Part shown: in pieces, positions 24,701-32,048 of the stretch | How the letters are laid out: each line of letters opens with the position of its first letter | Position numbering within the stretch: the first letter of the stretch is position 1 | Assembly: GCA_036557785.1 (NCBI GenBank) | Contig: DATBGZ010000080.1 | Coordinates: forward strand, 1 to 32,048 | Source: DATBGZ01 sp036557785 | Lineage (GTDB): Bacteria > Actinomycetota > Actinomycetes > Mycobacteriales > Micromonosporaceae | Direction of reading: 5' to 3' | Length of the DNA stretch: 32,048 bases | The notes under the pieces: generated by a model | What the model saw: the letters and a program-made list of their open reading frames with translations, nothing else | Databases searched by the model: none | Told to the model about the DNA's origin: nothing | Program-made: the position numbers and the translations under genes

Positions 24701-25047
24701 CCGGTGGTCCCTCCTGCCTTGCCCTGTTTCAGATTTCGTACGTACTCGTCGAGCCGGTCGAAGGTCTCGTTCCAGAACTTCTCGAAGCCGCCCACCCATT
24801 CGTGGACCGGCCGCAGCCCGCGGGCGTCCAGGTCGTACAGCCGTTGCTTGCCCGCCCCGCGGACCCGGACCAACCCGACCTCGCGGAGCACCCGCAGGTG
24901 CTTGGATGCCTGTGGCTGGCTCATCCCGAGGTTCCGCGCCAGTTCGGTCACGGGCCGCTCCCCGCCTCGCAGCAGCACCAGGATCTCCCGCCGCTGCGGC
25001 TCGGCGATCGCGTTGAACGCGTCCGAGGTCGTCGCCGCTCGTGCCAT
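24697..25047 (-). CDS. ArsR family transcriptional regulator
   Basis: A 116-residue winged-helix repressor: DAFNAIAEPQRREILVLLRG, then VTELARNLGMSQPQASKHLR as the helix-turn-helix and VRVRGAGKQRLYDL as the wing. No CxC metal site is present, so it belongs to the metal-independent ArsR group that controls SRPBCC genes. A promoter with -10 at 25054-25059 puts the transcript start on or next to the ATG, so the message is leaderless. Overlapping stop and start codons couple all three genes of the operon. Autorepression is likely but no clear palindrome was found beyond the promoter. Confidence 0.93.
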   Translation of the reverse strand: MARAATTSDAFNAIAEPQRREILVLLRGGERPVTELARNLGMSQPQASKHLRVLREVGLVRVRGAGKQRLYDLDARGLRPVHEWVGGFEKFWNETFDRLDEYVRNLKQGKAGGTTG

Positions 25048-25053
25048 GCCGCA

Positions 25054-25081
25054 ATCATATGCCGATAATGGAATGCGTCAA
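25054..25081 (-). promoter_or_regulatory. Leaderless promoter of the ArsR operon
   Basis: On the minus strand TTGACG (25076-25081) and TATGAT (25054-25059) are spaced 16 bases. Transcription would start about seven bases after the -10, at the first base of the ArsR start codon. No ribosome site precedes the gene, which fits a leaderless message. Confidence 0.75.
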
Positions 25082-25167
25082 CTGTGGCCACGGTACGCCT
25101 CGTGGTCGAGGCACTCGCGCGCGCCTCAAACGGGTCCGACAACAGCTGCCGGGAACGAGGTGACGGG

Positions 25168-25611
25168 TCAGTCGCCGGAGAAGCCCCAGAAGTAGATCTC
25201 GCTCGGCTCGCCGTGCTCGTCGTGCAGGATCGCGCATCGGCCGAACGAGCGTTTGTCGGCAAGGCGGTCGATGGCTGCGACGTGGTCTCGGGTCAGCACC
25301 TCGGTGCCCGCCACGGCGAGGGCCTCGGCCGCCGAGACGGGCTGGACGGTGCCGTAGTCGGGCGGTTCTCCGTCGGCCAGAACAGAGAACATGTCGAGGA
25401 TGGAGTGGGTGCCCGACTCCTGCACCGCCTCGTCCTCGAACAGCGCGTCCATCTCGGTGGGGCGATCGGGATAGGCGCTCGCCGGCCCGAACTCCTGCTT
25501 CACCGCCCACCAGTAATCGCCTTCAACGAAGACCCGATGCCGCAACTCGTGCAGGGCGGCGTTGAGATCCGGCTGGTAGGGCACGTAGTAGTCCCAGTAC
25601 GATGCGCCCAC
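25168..25611 (-). CDS. Conserved actinobacterial hypothetical protein
   Basis: A 147-residue protein opening GASYWDYYVPYQPDLNAALH, with HSILDMFSVL in the middle and EIYFWGFSGD at the C-terminus. Proteins with this YWDY-VPY opening and FxGFSGD ending occur in streptomycetes and relatives, from memory; their function is not known. GGAGGT lies three bases before a GTG at 25611, so that start is preferred over the ATG at 25623, which contains the ribosome site. The gene is alone, with no signal peptide or membrane segments. Confidence 0.8.
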   Translation of the reverse strand: MGASYWDYYVPYQPDLNAALHELRHRVFVEGDYWWAVKQEFGPASAYPDRPTEMDALFEDEAVQESGTHSILDMFSVLADGEPPDYGTVQPVSAAEALAVAGTEVLTRDHVAAIDRLADKRSFGRCAILHDEHGEPSEIYFWGFSGD

Positions 25612-25868
25612 GAGACCTCCCATAGCTCGGCCGAGCCAGACGGTACCAGCCGACCGGGGAAGCGTGCGGGCACGGGCAGCCCAACACCAACCCATCCACT
25701 GTGGAGTGACCGAAGGCCAGGCCTGGAGCTGCGCCCACCGGTTGGCGCCGGACGGGCTGTTGCCCGACGCGCTACGCGAGGAGAGCCCGCTGGGCCGGCC
25801 ACGGCGCGTTGACGCGCGGTACGAGCTCCAGCGCTGAACGGGCGTCGCCTCGGACGCCCGGACCAGCG

Positions 25869-26639
25869 TCACCGCATGCGCCCGTGAGTGGTTTGGTCGT
25901 CGCGAGGGAATCCCTGCGGAGGGGTGTTCGGCTGGGCAAGCGTCGCCGCAGCACGCCGTTCGCTCCGCACTCGCGCCACGACGCCGAGGGCGATCGCCGC
26001 GGTGCCGAGGATCTCCACCGCCCACAGCCAGATCGGGGGTAGGCTGCCCGTTCGCGGTTTGCCGATCCAGCGCAGGCTCCCGCGGATCTCGAACGGGACG
26101 CCGGCGGCGGTGGCGTGAACCACCCAGTCCCCGACGGGGTGGGCGTGGCTGGGGTCAGCCTGGACCTGCGGCGGGAGAACCCCTCCCATCCAGTGGATGC
26201 GGTGATCGTGCCAACGAGCGACGCCGTTGGTGCCGATCTGGCGCCAGACCGGCGGCAGGTTGGTGCTGTCCGCCTCGGTGGGCAGCGAGTCGGTGAACAG
26301 GCTGCGATTGAGGAACGTGCTTGGCGATATCTGATTCTCCTCGACGACGCCGGCCTTCATACGCAGGTACGGCTCCTTGGTGTAGCCAAGGATGATGATC
26401 TCGGTGGTGCTCACGGAAGTCAGCTGGATCCACTCACCTGCCGGATCGACTTGCGCCGTGACCCCGACGGGGGATGGTTGCACTGCGGTGATCTCGGTGC
26501 GGTAGTAGGCGGCGTCGGGGATTGTTTGGGTGCCGTGCGCCTCAGCGGTACCGGATGGCGTGAGCGCGACCACGCACGCCAGTGCGGTGACGGCCGCACC
26601 ACCCCCCAACCGGAGACCCCTGGGTGCGCGACTGGCCAT
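25869..26639 (-). CDS. Secreted membrane-anchored protein linked to copper genes
   Basis: A 256-residue protein. Residues 1-35 form a signal peptide (LRLGGGAAVTALACVVALTP, cleavage probably near TAEAHG), so a histidine would be at or near the mature N-terminus. The outside domain contains HDHRIHWMGGVLPPQV, with clustered His and a Met. One membrane helix lies near 205-225 (IWLWAVEILGTAAIALGVVA), followed by a basic cytoplasmic tail. It is divergent from the ycnI-copC-copD operon. A role in extracytoplasmic copper binding is inference from its position and His content; no catalytic motif was seen. Confidence 0.72.
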   Translation of the reverse strand: MASRAPRGLRLGGGAAVTALACVVALTPSGTAEAHGTQTIPDAAYYRTEITAVQPSPVGVTAQVDPAGEWIQLTSVSTTEIIILGYTKEPYLRMKAGVVEENQISPSTFLNRSLFTDSLPTEADSTNLPPVWRQIGTNGVARWHDHRIHWMGGVLPPQVQADPSHAHPVGDWVVHATAAGVPFEIRGSLRWIGKPRTGSLPPIWLWAVEILGTAAIALGVVARVRSERRAAATLAQPNTPPQGFPRDDQTTHGRMR

Positions 26640-27081
26640 CGTCCGATGATGGCAGTGCTAGGTGTACGCCACACGTGGACATGACAGATTTGTCATCTGT
26701 CGCCGCTGGTGCATAACGAGGTACGAACGTATTTCAGACGTTCTGATCCGAGGGATTTCGGCGGTCGCTGGCGACTGACTCACCGCCCTCGACGACAACA
26801 CCGCCTGCGCCATCAGCACGAGCCACCACTGTGGACATCTTGTTGATCGTCCGGTGCATCCGAGCCCCGGTGCCCGGCGACCCGCGTCGGGCGTTGTCGA
26901 GCACCACGCTGGCGCGAGCTTGGTCGTCGTTTGGCCGCGGGCGTCGGTGTACCACCGCCGTGACGGCTACCTCCCGCCGTCGCCTGACCCGCGGCGGACT
27001 TTCTCGAACTGCTTGGGGAACCGGGGCGGGCTGGTGGGCGACCAACGCACGGTCCCATTCCCGATCGGAAGTAGGAGCATC
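26640..27081. promoter_or_regulatory. Divergent regulatory region of the copper cluster
   Basis: No gene was recognised in these 442 bases. Two interrupted palindromes are present: GACAGATTTGTCATCTGTC (26683-26701, seven-base arms around five bases) and one with GAACGT at 26725-26730 and ACGTTC at 26738-26743. Inside the first, ATGACA and TGTCAT (26681-26686, 26691-26696) form a second, nested inverted repeat. They lie close to the leftward gene. The right part reads weakly in several frames and ends with AGGAGC before ycnI. Confidence 0.5.
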
Positions 27082-27783
27082 ATGCATCGCGAGCCTCTAC
27101 GGAGCACGATCGTCCGGGTTGGCGCCGTCGTCGCGGTCGCCGGTGCCGCGGTGTTGGGCTTCGCCGCGCCGGCGTCGGCCCATGTCACGGTGAACTCGGA
27201 CACGGCTCAGCAAGGGGGCTACGCGAAGCTGACGTTCCGGGTGCCGAATGAGAAGGACGCCGCGAACACCGTGAAGGTGGAGGTCGATCTGCCTCAGGAC
27301 ACGCCGATCGCGTCGGTGTCGGTGAAGCCGGTTGCTGGCTGGACGGCGGATGTTCAGATGTCCAAGCTCGCCTCGCCGCTCACCGACGATGATGGCGCGC
27401 AGGTCACTGAAGCCGTGAGCAAGATCGTGTGGACGGCGGGGCAAGGATCGGCGATCGGTCCGGGCCAGTTCCAGGAGTTCGACATTTCGGCCGGTCCGCT
27501 GCCGGACGCCGACCAGATCGTCTTCAAAGCTCTGCAGTACTACTCCGACGGCGACATCGTGCGATGGATCGACGAGCCGAGTCCGGGCGTGGCCGAGGCC
27601 GACCTCGAACACCCGGCGCCGACCCTCAAGCTCACCTCGGCCGCAGCGGAGTCGACGACCGGCGGCAGCAGTAACAGCGTTGCCGGCGCGGCACTCGGGC
27701 TGGGCATCGCCGGCGTTGTGTTGGGTCTGGCCGGCTTGGCGCTCGGCTTGTTCGCGTACCGGCGGCTCACGGCGACGCGTTGA
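27082..27783 (+). CDS. ycnI: YcnI-like copper-binding membrane-anchored protein (DUF1775)
   Basis: A 233-residue protein. Residues 1-33 are a signal peptide ending FAAPASA, leaving His34 as the first mature residue (HVTVNSDTA); members bind Cu(II) through this N-terminal His. The DUF1775 domain continues with YAKLTFRVPNEKDAANTVKV, then VKPVAGWTADVQ and VRWIDEP. A C-terminal helix (AALGLGIAGVVLGLAGLALG) anchors it to the outer face of the membrane. The start follows TAGGAGC. It begins the copC-copD operon, with copC nine bases downstream. It probably delivers or buffers copper outside the membrane. Confidence 0.92.
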   Translation: MHREPLRSTIVRVGAVVAVAGAAVLGFAAPASAHVTVNSDTAQQGGYAKLTFRVPNEKDAANTVKVEVDLPQDTPIASVSVKPVAGWTADVQMSKLASPLTDDDGAQVTEAVSKIVWTAGQGSAIGPGQFQEFDISAGPLPDADQIVFKALQYYSDGDIVRWIDEPSPGVAEADLEHPAPTLKLTSAAAESTTGGSSNSVAGAALGLGIAGVVLGLAGLALGLFAYRRLTATR

Positions 27784-27792
27784 GCCACGATC

Positions 27793-28332
27793 GTGCCCGT
27801 GCATGTGACCCGGTTGGCCGCAGGCCTGGTCGTCGCCGTAGCCGTGGTCGTCCTGACGCCGGCACAGGCGCTGGCCCATTCAGCGCTGCTCGGCACCGAT
27901 CCGGCCGATGGAGCGGTGGTGACAGCGCCGATCGGTGAGGTGGTGCTGACCTTCAACGAGTTGGTGCACCAGCAGTTCAGCACGATCGTGGTGACCGGTC
28001 CGGGCGGGGCCAGCTACGGCGATGGACCGCTGCAGGTCATCGATACGAAGGTGCACCAGCCTGTGTGGCCGCTGCACTCCGGCACGTACCGGGTCGCCTG
28101 GCGAGTGATCTCGGCCGACGGGCACCCGGTCAGTGGCGAGTTCGGCTTCCAGGTCACACTGCCGCCCTCGCTCGAGCCCACGGCGGACCCACCGAGTCCC
28201 GCTCCGGCGGGCCCGGCGCGCGGCAGCGGCGTCGGTGTGTGGGTGTGGTGGCTGGCCGGCGGCGTGCTCGCGGCGGTCGTCGGGGTGGCGCTGCTGGTAG
28301 TCGGCCGCCGGCGGGTGACAGATGGCGAGTGA
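27793..28332 (+). CDS. copC: CopC-domain copper-binding protein
   Basis: A 179-residue protein with a signal peptide ending PAQALA and mature N-terminal H29 (HSALLGTDPADGA). The other Cu(II) ligands are present: D109 and H111 in ISADGHPVSGEF, which gives the high-affinity His1/Asp/His site of CopC. A Pro-rich spacer leads to a C-terminal membrane helix (WWLAGGVLAAVVGVALLVVG). The start may be any of three close GTG codons (27793, 27799, 27805); none has a strong ribosome site, so coupling to ycnI is likely. Its end overlaps the next gene by 11 bases. Confidence 0.93.
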   Translation: MPVHVTRLAAGLVVAVAVVVLTPAQALAHSALLGTDPADGAVVTAPIGEVVLTFNELVHQQFSTIVVTGPGGASYGDGPLQVIDTKVHQPVWPLHSGTYRVAWRVISADGHPVSGEFGFQVTLPPSLEPTADPPSPAPAGPARGSGVGVWVWWLAGGVLAAVVGVALLVVGRRRVTDGE

Positions 28333-30352
28333 GCCGTCGTCGCGTTCGTCGGGACCATCGCGGCTGTGGTGGCCGGCGGCCGTCGTCGCAGGCGTGCTCG
28401 TGCTCGCGCTGGCGAGTTGGTACGGCGGCGGCATTCTTCACAGCAGGCTGACCGGCTTGCCTGATGCGGGTCGGGTCACCGGTTGGGGTCTGCCGACATG
28501 CCGGTTCGTCGCCGACGTTGCGGGCGCGATCACCGTCGGTGGGACCGTGTTCGCCGCCTTCCTGCTGCCAGGTCTGGACCGTACGATCGGTCCAGCCGGT
28601 TATCGGCTGCTGCGGCTGTCCGGGCTGGTCGCGCTGGTCTGGGCCGTCGCCGAGGCTGCACTGCTCGTATTCACCACCTCCGACATCCTCGGTCGGCCCC
28701 CGTCGGGGGTTTCGGCGACGGTCGTGCTCAGCTTCGTGACGACGGTCTCGCAGGGAGAGGCGCTGGCGCTCCAGTTAGTGCTGGCCCTCGTTGCAGCGGT
28801 CGTTGCCCGGGTATCCATCACTCGTTCGGGCGCATGCTGGGCTGCGGTGCTGTCACTGCTCGCGGTGCTGCCGCCCGCGTTCACTGGTCACGCGGCCGGC
28901 GCGGGCAACCATCAGACCGCCGTGTCCAGCCTGGTCATCCACGTGCTCGCCGCCTCGCTGTGGGGTGGCGGGCTGGCGGCGCTGCTGCTCGTGCGCCCGC
29001 GCCGGCTGCTGGTCGATGTCGCGCCGCGCTACAGCCGCCTCGCGCTGGTCTGCTTCGTCGCCGTCGCGGTCAGCGGCGTTGTCAACGCCGCGATCCGCCT
29101 TGGTGCCTGGTCGGCCCTGTGGGGGTCAAGCTACGGCCTGCTGGTGTTCGGCAAGGTGCTCGCCATCCTGGCCCTATTCGCGTTCGGTGCCCTGCACCGC
29201 CGCTGGTCCCTTCGCCGACTTGTGGCGGGCCGCGCCGCAGCGTTCGCTCAGCTGGCCGCGGGCGAACTGGTCCTGTTGGCCGCGACTTTCGGCCTGGCCG
29301 TCGCGCTGTCGCGCACCCCCACGCCGGTGCCGGCCAATCCCGTTGATCCGGATGCGTTCACCGACTTGGTCGGCTTCGCTCTGCCGCCGCCACCGACCGT
29401 GGCCGGAATGCTGGGGCAGCCCCTGCCGGACCTGATGATCCTCACCGTCGTGGCAGGCGCCGCGCTCGCTTATCTGATCGGTGTGCGGCGGCTGCGCCTG
29501 GCCGGGCACCCGTGGCCGTGGGCCCGCACGGCGTGTTGGCTCGGCGGCCTGGCCGTGCTCGCTGCGGTGACCAACCTCGGCGTGGCCCGTTACGCCTACC
29601 TCCTGTTCAGTGTCCACATGGCACAACACATGGTGCTGTCGATGGTCGTGCCGGGGCTGCTGGTCGCCGGCGCCCCGGTCACGCTCGCACTGCGCACCCT
29701 TCGCGAGCCATCCGACCCAGCCGTACGCGGCCCCCGCAGGTGGCTGCTCATCGCGGTGCGCAGCCGGGCGGCCCGTGTCATCAGCCACCCAATCTTGGTC
29801 GTCGCGGTCTATGTGGTCAGCTTGTACGGCCTGTACTTCAGCACCCTGCTCAGCACGCTGATGCGTTCCCATCTGGGCCACCTGGCGATGATCGCCCACT
29901 TCGTCCTCAGTGGATACCTGCTGATGGGGCTGCTCGTCGGCACTGATCCGGGCCGCCGGCGCCTGCCGCCATACATGCTGATCCTCGCGCTGTTCGCCAC
30001 CATGGTGTTCCATGCGTTCTTCGGGGTCGCGTTGATGCAGTCGACCAACCCGGTCGGCGGCGACTGGTTCACCCTGGTGCATCCGCCATGGGCCGGCCCG
30101 CTCGCCGCCGACCAGCAACTCGCGGGCGGAATCGCCTGGTCGTTCGGCGAGATACCGGCCGCCGTCGTGATGGCCGTCCTCGTCCTCCAATGGATCCAAG
30201 CCGACGAGCGCGAACAGCGCCGTCTCGACCGGGCCGCCGACCGGGCCAAGGCGAACGCGGTCGACGACGAACTGACCCGCTATAACGCCTTCCTCCGCCA
30301 GATCAACGTCCAAGCGCAGCGCGAAGCTCCGCCCACAGTGGACGGTCAGTAG
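28322..30352 (+). CDS. CopD-CtaG fusion, copper import/cytochrome oxidase assembly
   Basis: A 676-residue polytopic protein with two domains. The first half (about residues 60-330) is CopD-like, with helices such as FVADVAGAITVGGTVFAAFL and HVLAASLWGGGLAALLLV (HAAGAGNHQTAVSSLVIHV precedes it). The second half (about 365-630) is a CtaG/caa3 assembly domain with YLLFSVHMAQHMVLSMVVPG, HLGHLAMIAHFVLSGYLLMG and MVFHAFFGVALMQSTNPVGG, rich in His and Met on membrane helices. The C-terminal tail is charged and cytoplasmic. The start overlaps copC, so the pair is translated together. It probably moves copper across the membrane and supplies cytochrome oxidase; the split of tasks is inference. Confidence 0.93.
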   Translation: MASEPSSRSSGPSRLWWPAAVVAGVLVLALASWYGGGILHSRLTGLPDAGRVTGWGLPTCRFVADVAGAITVGGTVFAAFLLPGLDRTIGPAGYRLLRLSGLVALVWAVAEAALLVFTTSDILGRPPSGVSATVVLSFVTTVSQGEALALQLVLALVAAVVARVSITRSGACWAAVLSLLAVLPPAFTGHAAGAGNHQTAVSSLVIHVLAASLWGGGLAALLLVRPRRLLVDVAPRYSRLALVCFVAVAVSGVVNAAIRLGAWSALWGSSYGLLVFGKVLAILALFAFGALHRRWSLRRLVAGRAAAFAQLAAGELVLLAATFGLAVALSRTPTPVPANPVDPDAFTDLVGFALPPPPTVAGMLGQPLPDLMILTVVAGAALAYLIGVRRLRLAGHPWPWARTACWLGGLAVLAAVTNLGVARYAYLLFSVHMAQHMVLSMVVPGLLVAGAPVTLALRTLREPSDPAVRGPRRWLLIAVRSRAARVISHPILVVAVYVVSLYGLYFSTLLSTLMRSHLGHLAMIAHFVLSGYLLMGLLVGTDPGRRRLPPYMLILALFATMVFHAFFGVALMQSTNPVGGDWFTLVHPPWAGPLAADQQLAGGIAWSFGEIPAAVVMAVLVLQWIQADEREQRRLDRAADRAKANAVDDELTRYNAFLRQINVQAQREAPPTVDGQ

Positions 30353-30489
30353 CGAGCACGAAGGTCCAGCGCCGGCCGGACTCGCACGCGTGCCTGGATG
30401 GCGCGCAGCCGATCCCGATCGTCACTGTTCGCCACGGCTGGTCCCGTCGCCACTGTGTCCTGGTTCAATGATCCGCCACACAAAGGTTC

Positions 30490-30506
30490 TTGCTAAGAGA
30501 TTGCAA
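30490..30506. promoter_or_regulatory. Nur-like (nickel regulator) box before the NiCoT gene
   Basis: TTGCTAAGAGATTGCAA equals TTGCTA, five bases, TTGCAA. It fits the TTGCAA-N5-TTGCAA pattern described for Nur, the Fur-family nickel repressor of streptomycetes, with two mismatches in the first half. TTGC and GCAA ends also make it palindromic. It lies 63 bases before the start of a nickel/cobalt permease, the kind of gene Nur represses. No Nur gene is in the window. Confidence 0.7.
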
Positions 30507-30533
30507 CAGGGCGGAGACTGACACTCGGAGCGG

Positions 30534-30549
30534 CGGGCCTTTGGGCCCG
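30534..30549 (+). other. Leader hairpin before the NiCoT gene
   Basis: CGGGCC (30534-30539) and GGCCCG (30544-30549) form a six-base stem with a TTTG loop in the leader, just upstream of the ribosome site GGAGG at 30555-30559. It may affect translation; no riboswitch is recognised. Confidence 0.4.
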
Positions 30550-30569
30550 GCGGTGGAGGGGGTGGCGGG

Positions 30570-31730
30570 ATGGCCAGCGTCGCGGTGACCAGTGAGGGTT
30601 CCCGGTGGGCCCGGTTCAGGGCCAGCTTGACCGGGCAGGACTGGCGGTCCCTGTCGGGGATGGCGGGGTTCATCGTGTTACTGCACCTGGTCGGGTTCGG
30701 GGTGCTGTTCGGCCTGGTTGCGCCGAAGCAGTTCCATCTGGGCGGCGACCATCCGGTGTTCTCGATCGGGGTCGGGATTCTGGCGTACACGTTCGGCATG
30801 CGGCATGCCTTCGACGCCGACCACATCGCCGCGGTGGACAACACGACCCGCAAGCTGATGGCGGACAACGCGATGGCTGGTGGCGGCCGTAAGCCCCTGT
30901 CGGTGGGTTTCTGGTTCTCGCTCGGGCATTCCACGATCGTGTTCGGCCTAGCGTTTCTGCTCTCGGTGGGGGTCAAGGCACTGGCCGGCCAGGTGGAGAG
31001 CGACTCCTCTCAGCTTCACTCGGTGACCGGCATCGTGGGCGCATCGGTTTCCGGCGTGTTCTTGTGGATCTTGGGTATCCTGAACCTCGCCGTCCTGTTG
31101 GGCATCATCAAGGTCTTCCGCGAGATGCGCCGCGGCATATATGACGAGCAGGCGTTGGAGCAGCACCTCAACAAGCGCGGTTTCATGAACCGGTTCCTCA
31201 ACGGCCTGACCAAGTCGGTGCGCAAGCCTTGGCACATCTATCCGATCGGCGTGCTGTTCGGGTTGGGCTTCGACACCGCGACGGAGATCGGCTTGCTCGT
31301 ACTCGCGGGTGGGGCAGCCGCGTTCAACCTTCCCTTTTACGCCATCCTGGTTCTGCCGATTCTGTTCGCCGCCGGCATGTGCCTCCTCGACACGTCCGAC
31401 GGCGTGTTCATGAACGCCGCCTACGGCTGGGCGTTCGCCAAACCGGTCCGGAAGGTCTTCTACAACATCACCATTACATCGATATCAGTCGCCGTCGCGC
31501 TGATCATCGGAACTGTCGAGCTGATCGGCGTGCTCGCCGATCAAGCGAAGATCACATCTGGGCCGCTCGCGGCTATCGCCGGGATCCCGCTCGACTACGC
31601 CGGATACGGCATCGTCATTCTCTTCTTTCTGGCCTGGACCGTTGCACTCGTGGTATGGCGGCTGGGGCGCATCGAACAGCGCTGGTCAGCCGGCCTGGCT
31701 ACCCGCGAGCCGGTCGAGACCAGCGAGTGA
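30570..31730 (+). CDS. Nickel/cobalt permease (NiCoT family)
   Basis: A 386-residue membrane protein. The metal signature RHAFDADHIAAVDNTTR starts at R78, with H79, D82, D84 and H85 needed for selectivity in the family. Further signatures are LGFDTATE and GMCLLDTSDGVFMNAAYGWA. About eight membrane helices are expected, and the loop FREMRRGIYDEQALEQHLNK lies in the cytoplasm. The Nur-like box upstream argues for nickel rather than cobalt uptake. It imports trace metal for nickel enzymes such as NiSOD, urease or hydrogenase, none of which is in the window. Confidence 0.95.
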   Translation: MASVAVTSEGSRWARFRASLTGQDWRSLSGMAGFIVLLHLVGFGVLFGLVAPKQFHLGGDHPVFSIGVGILAYTFGMRHAFDADHIAAVDNTTRKLMADNAMAGGGRKPLSVGFWFSLGHSTIVFGLAFLLSVGVKALAGQVESDSSQLHSVTGIVGASVSGVFLWILGILNLAVLLGIIKVFREMRRGIYDEQALEQHLNKRGFMNRFLNGLTKSVRKPWHIYPIGVLFGLGFDTATEIGLLVLAGGAAAFNLPFYAILVLPILFAAGMCLLDTSDGVFMNAAYGWAFAKPVRKVFYNITITSISVAVALIIGTVELIGVLADQAKITSGPLAAIAGIPLDYAGYGIVILFFLAWTVALVVWRLGRIEQRWSAGLATREPVETSE

Positions 31731-31964
31731 AGGCTTACGACACGGGACACTGTCGGTCATGGCGGCGTTGCGCACGGGACCGCGCGAGCCCGGACCGCCG
31801 GACCGACGAACCGGGTAGTCAACGAATCGCGATGACCGCGTCCCGGGCGATGCTGGAGGTGACACCTACCCGCCTCCTGCATGAACATGTTCGGAGTGAT
31901 CGACTAAGCCTGAATCCGTGGACCGGCTCGGCTGGTGATGCCCGAGTCGGCGTGTAGATGCAGT

Positions 31965-32036
31965 GAGAGTGCTCTTGCGGCTGGGAAGATCGGGTTTGCC
32001 TAAAACTCTATCGATCCCTGCCGGAAGGGCACTCTC
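31965..32036. repeat. Long inverted repeat at the right edge
   Basis: GAGAGTGC (31965-31972) and GCACTCTC (32029-32036) are exact reverse complements around 56 bases. An inner pair, GATCG (31988-31992) and CGATC (32012-32016), is nested symmetrically with GGG and CCC near it. It could be a structured leader or the end of a mobile element continuing past the window. Bases 31731-31964 before it hold no recognisable gene. Confidence 0.5.
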
Positions 32037-32048
32037 GGTGAGAGCATC

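Noticed and set aside
25706..25837. Short plus-strand frame ending LGRPRRVDARYELQR
   Set aside because: It reads somewhat like a protein C-terminus but is only 43 codons from its GTG, has no ribosome site and no recognised family; it may be an old gene end.
29174..30313. Minus-strand open frame of 379 codons opposite the CopD-CtaG gene
   Set aside because: It is the reverse of membrane helices, rich in Gln, Asp, Glu and His, as expected for a shadow frame.
30353..30420. Possible terminator with TCCAG/CTGGA arms after the CopD-CtaG gene
   Set aside because: The stem is only five bases with a long loop and competing pairings; not convincing.
30353..30569. Cobalamin or nickel/cobalt riboswitch before the NiCoT gene
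   Set aside because: No conserved B12-box or NiCo four-way junction sequence was found; the Nur-like box explains metal control better.
31883..31892. GAACATGTTC palindrome resembling a LexA/SOS box
   Set aside because: Actinobacterial SOS boxes have four bases between GAAC and GTTC; here there are two, and no gene follows closely.

Overview
The window is high-GC DNA of an actinobacterium, most likely Micromonosporaceae or a close relative. The evidence is the very GC-rich third codon positions, GTG starts, several leaderless or nearly leaderless genes, an Lsr2 nucleoid protein, a Nur-type box before a nickel/cobalt permease, and many regulator-plus-effector pairs of actinobacterial type. It looks like a chromosomal accessory region. 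No tRNA, rRNA, CRISPR array, prophage or complete insertion sequence was seen.

Layout. 1-4.4 kb: the 3' part of a giant signalling gene (Ser/Thr kinase C-lobe, ATPase, helical repeats, GAF, diguanylate cyclase). 4.5-8.3 kb: an esterase, a fused FMN-reductase/acetyltransferase divergent from a MarR regulator with paired palindromes between them, and a class-C beta-lactamase-fold hydrolase. 8.3-9.8 kb: a graveyard with a truncated LuxR-type regulator and a frameshifted NarL-type response regulator. 9.8-11.6 kb: a PadR regulator coupled to a membrane protein with a permease-prefix domain. 11.6-16.4 kb: a TetR regulator divergent from an operon encoding a hydrolase-glycosyltransferase fusion, an FAD oxidoreductase and an OsmC-like protein, with two identical operator-like repeats between them. 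16.4-19.2 kb: small genes (a conserved actinobacterial ORF broken by an in-frame stop, DUF4259, a VOC protein, a His-rich small protein, a membrane protein). 19.5-22.7 kb: Lsr2 with a strong terminator, then a three-gene ABC exporter. 22.8-25.6 kb: a methyltransferase stub, a cupin, and an overlapping ArsR / SRPBCC / reductase operon whose last gene appears to carry an in-frame internal deletion. 25.6-30.4 kb: a copper-handling cluster (a secreted membrane-anchored protein divergent from YcnI, CopC and a CopD-CtaG fusion). 30.4-31.7 kb: a NiCoT nickel/cobalt permease behind a Nur-like box. The right edge ends in a long inverted repeat that may be the start of a mobile element.

How the genes fit together. 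The region is a row of independent regulator-effector modules (MarR, PadR, TetR, ArsR), each with its operator or overlapping reading frames visible, followed by metal homeostasis genes for copper and nickel. The least ordinary unit is the TetR-controlled hydrolase/glycosyltransferase-FAD-OsmC cassette, which could modify or detoxify a small hydrophobic compound; that role is inference. Several genes are decayed in different ways (truncation, frameshift, in-frame stop, internal deletion), which suggests a region under relaxed selection.
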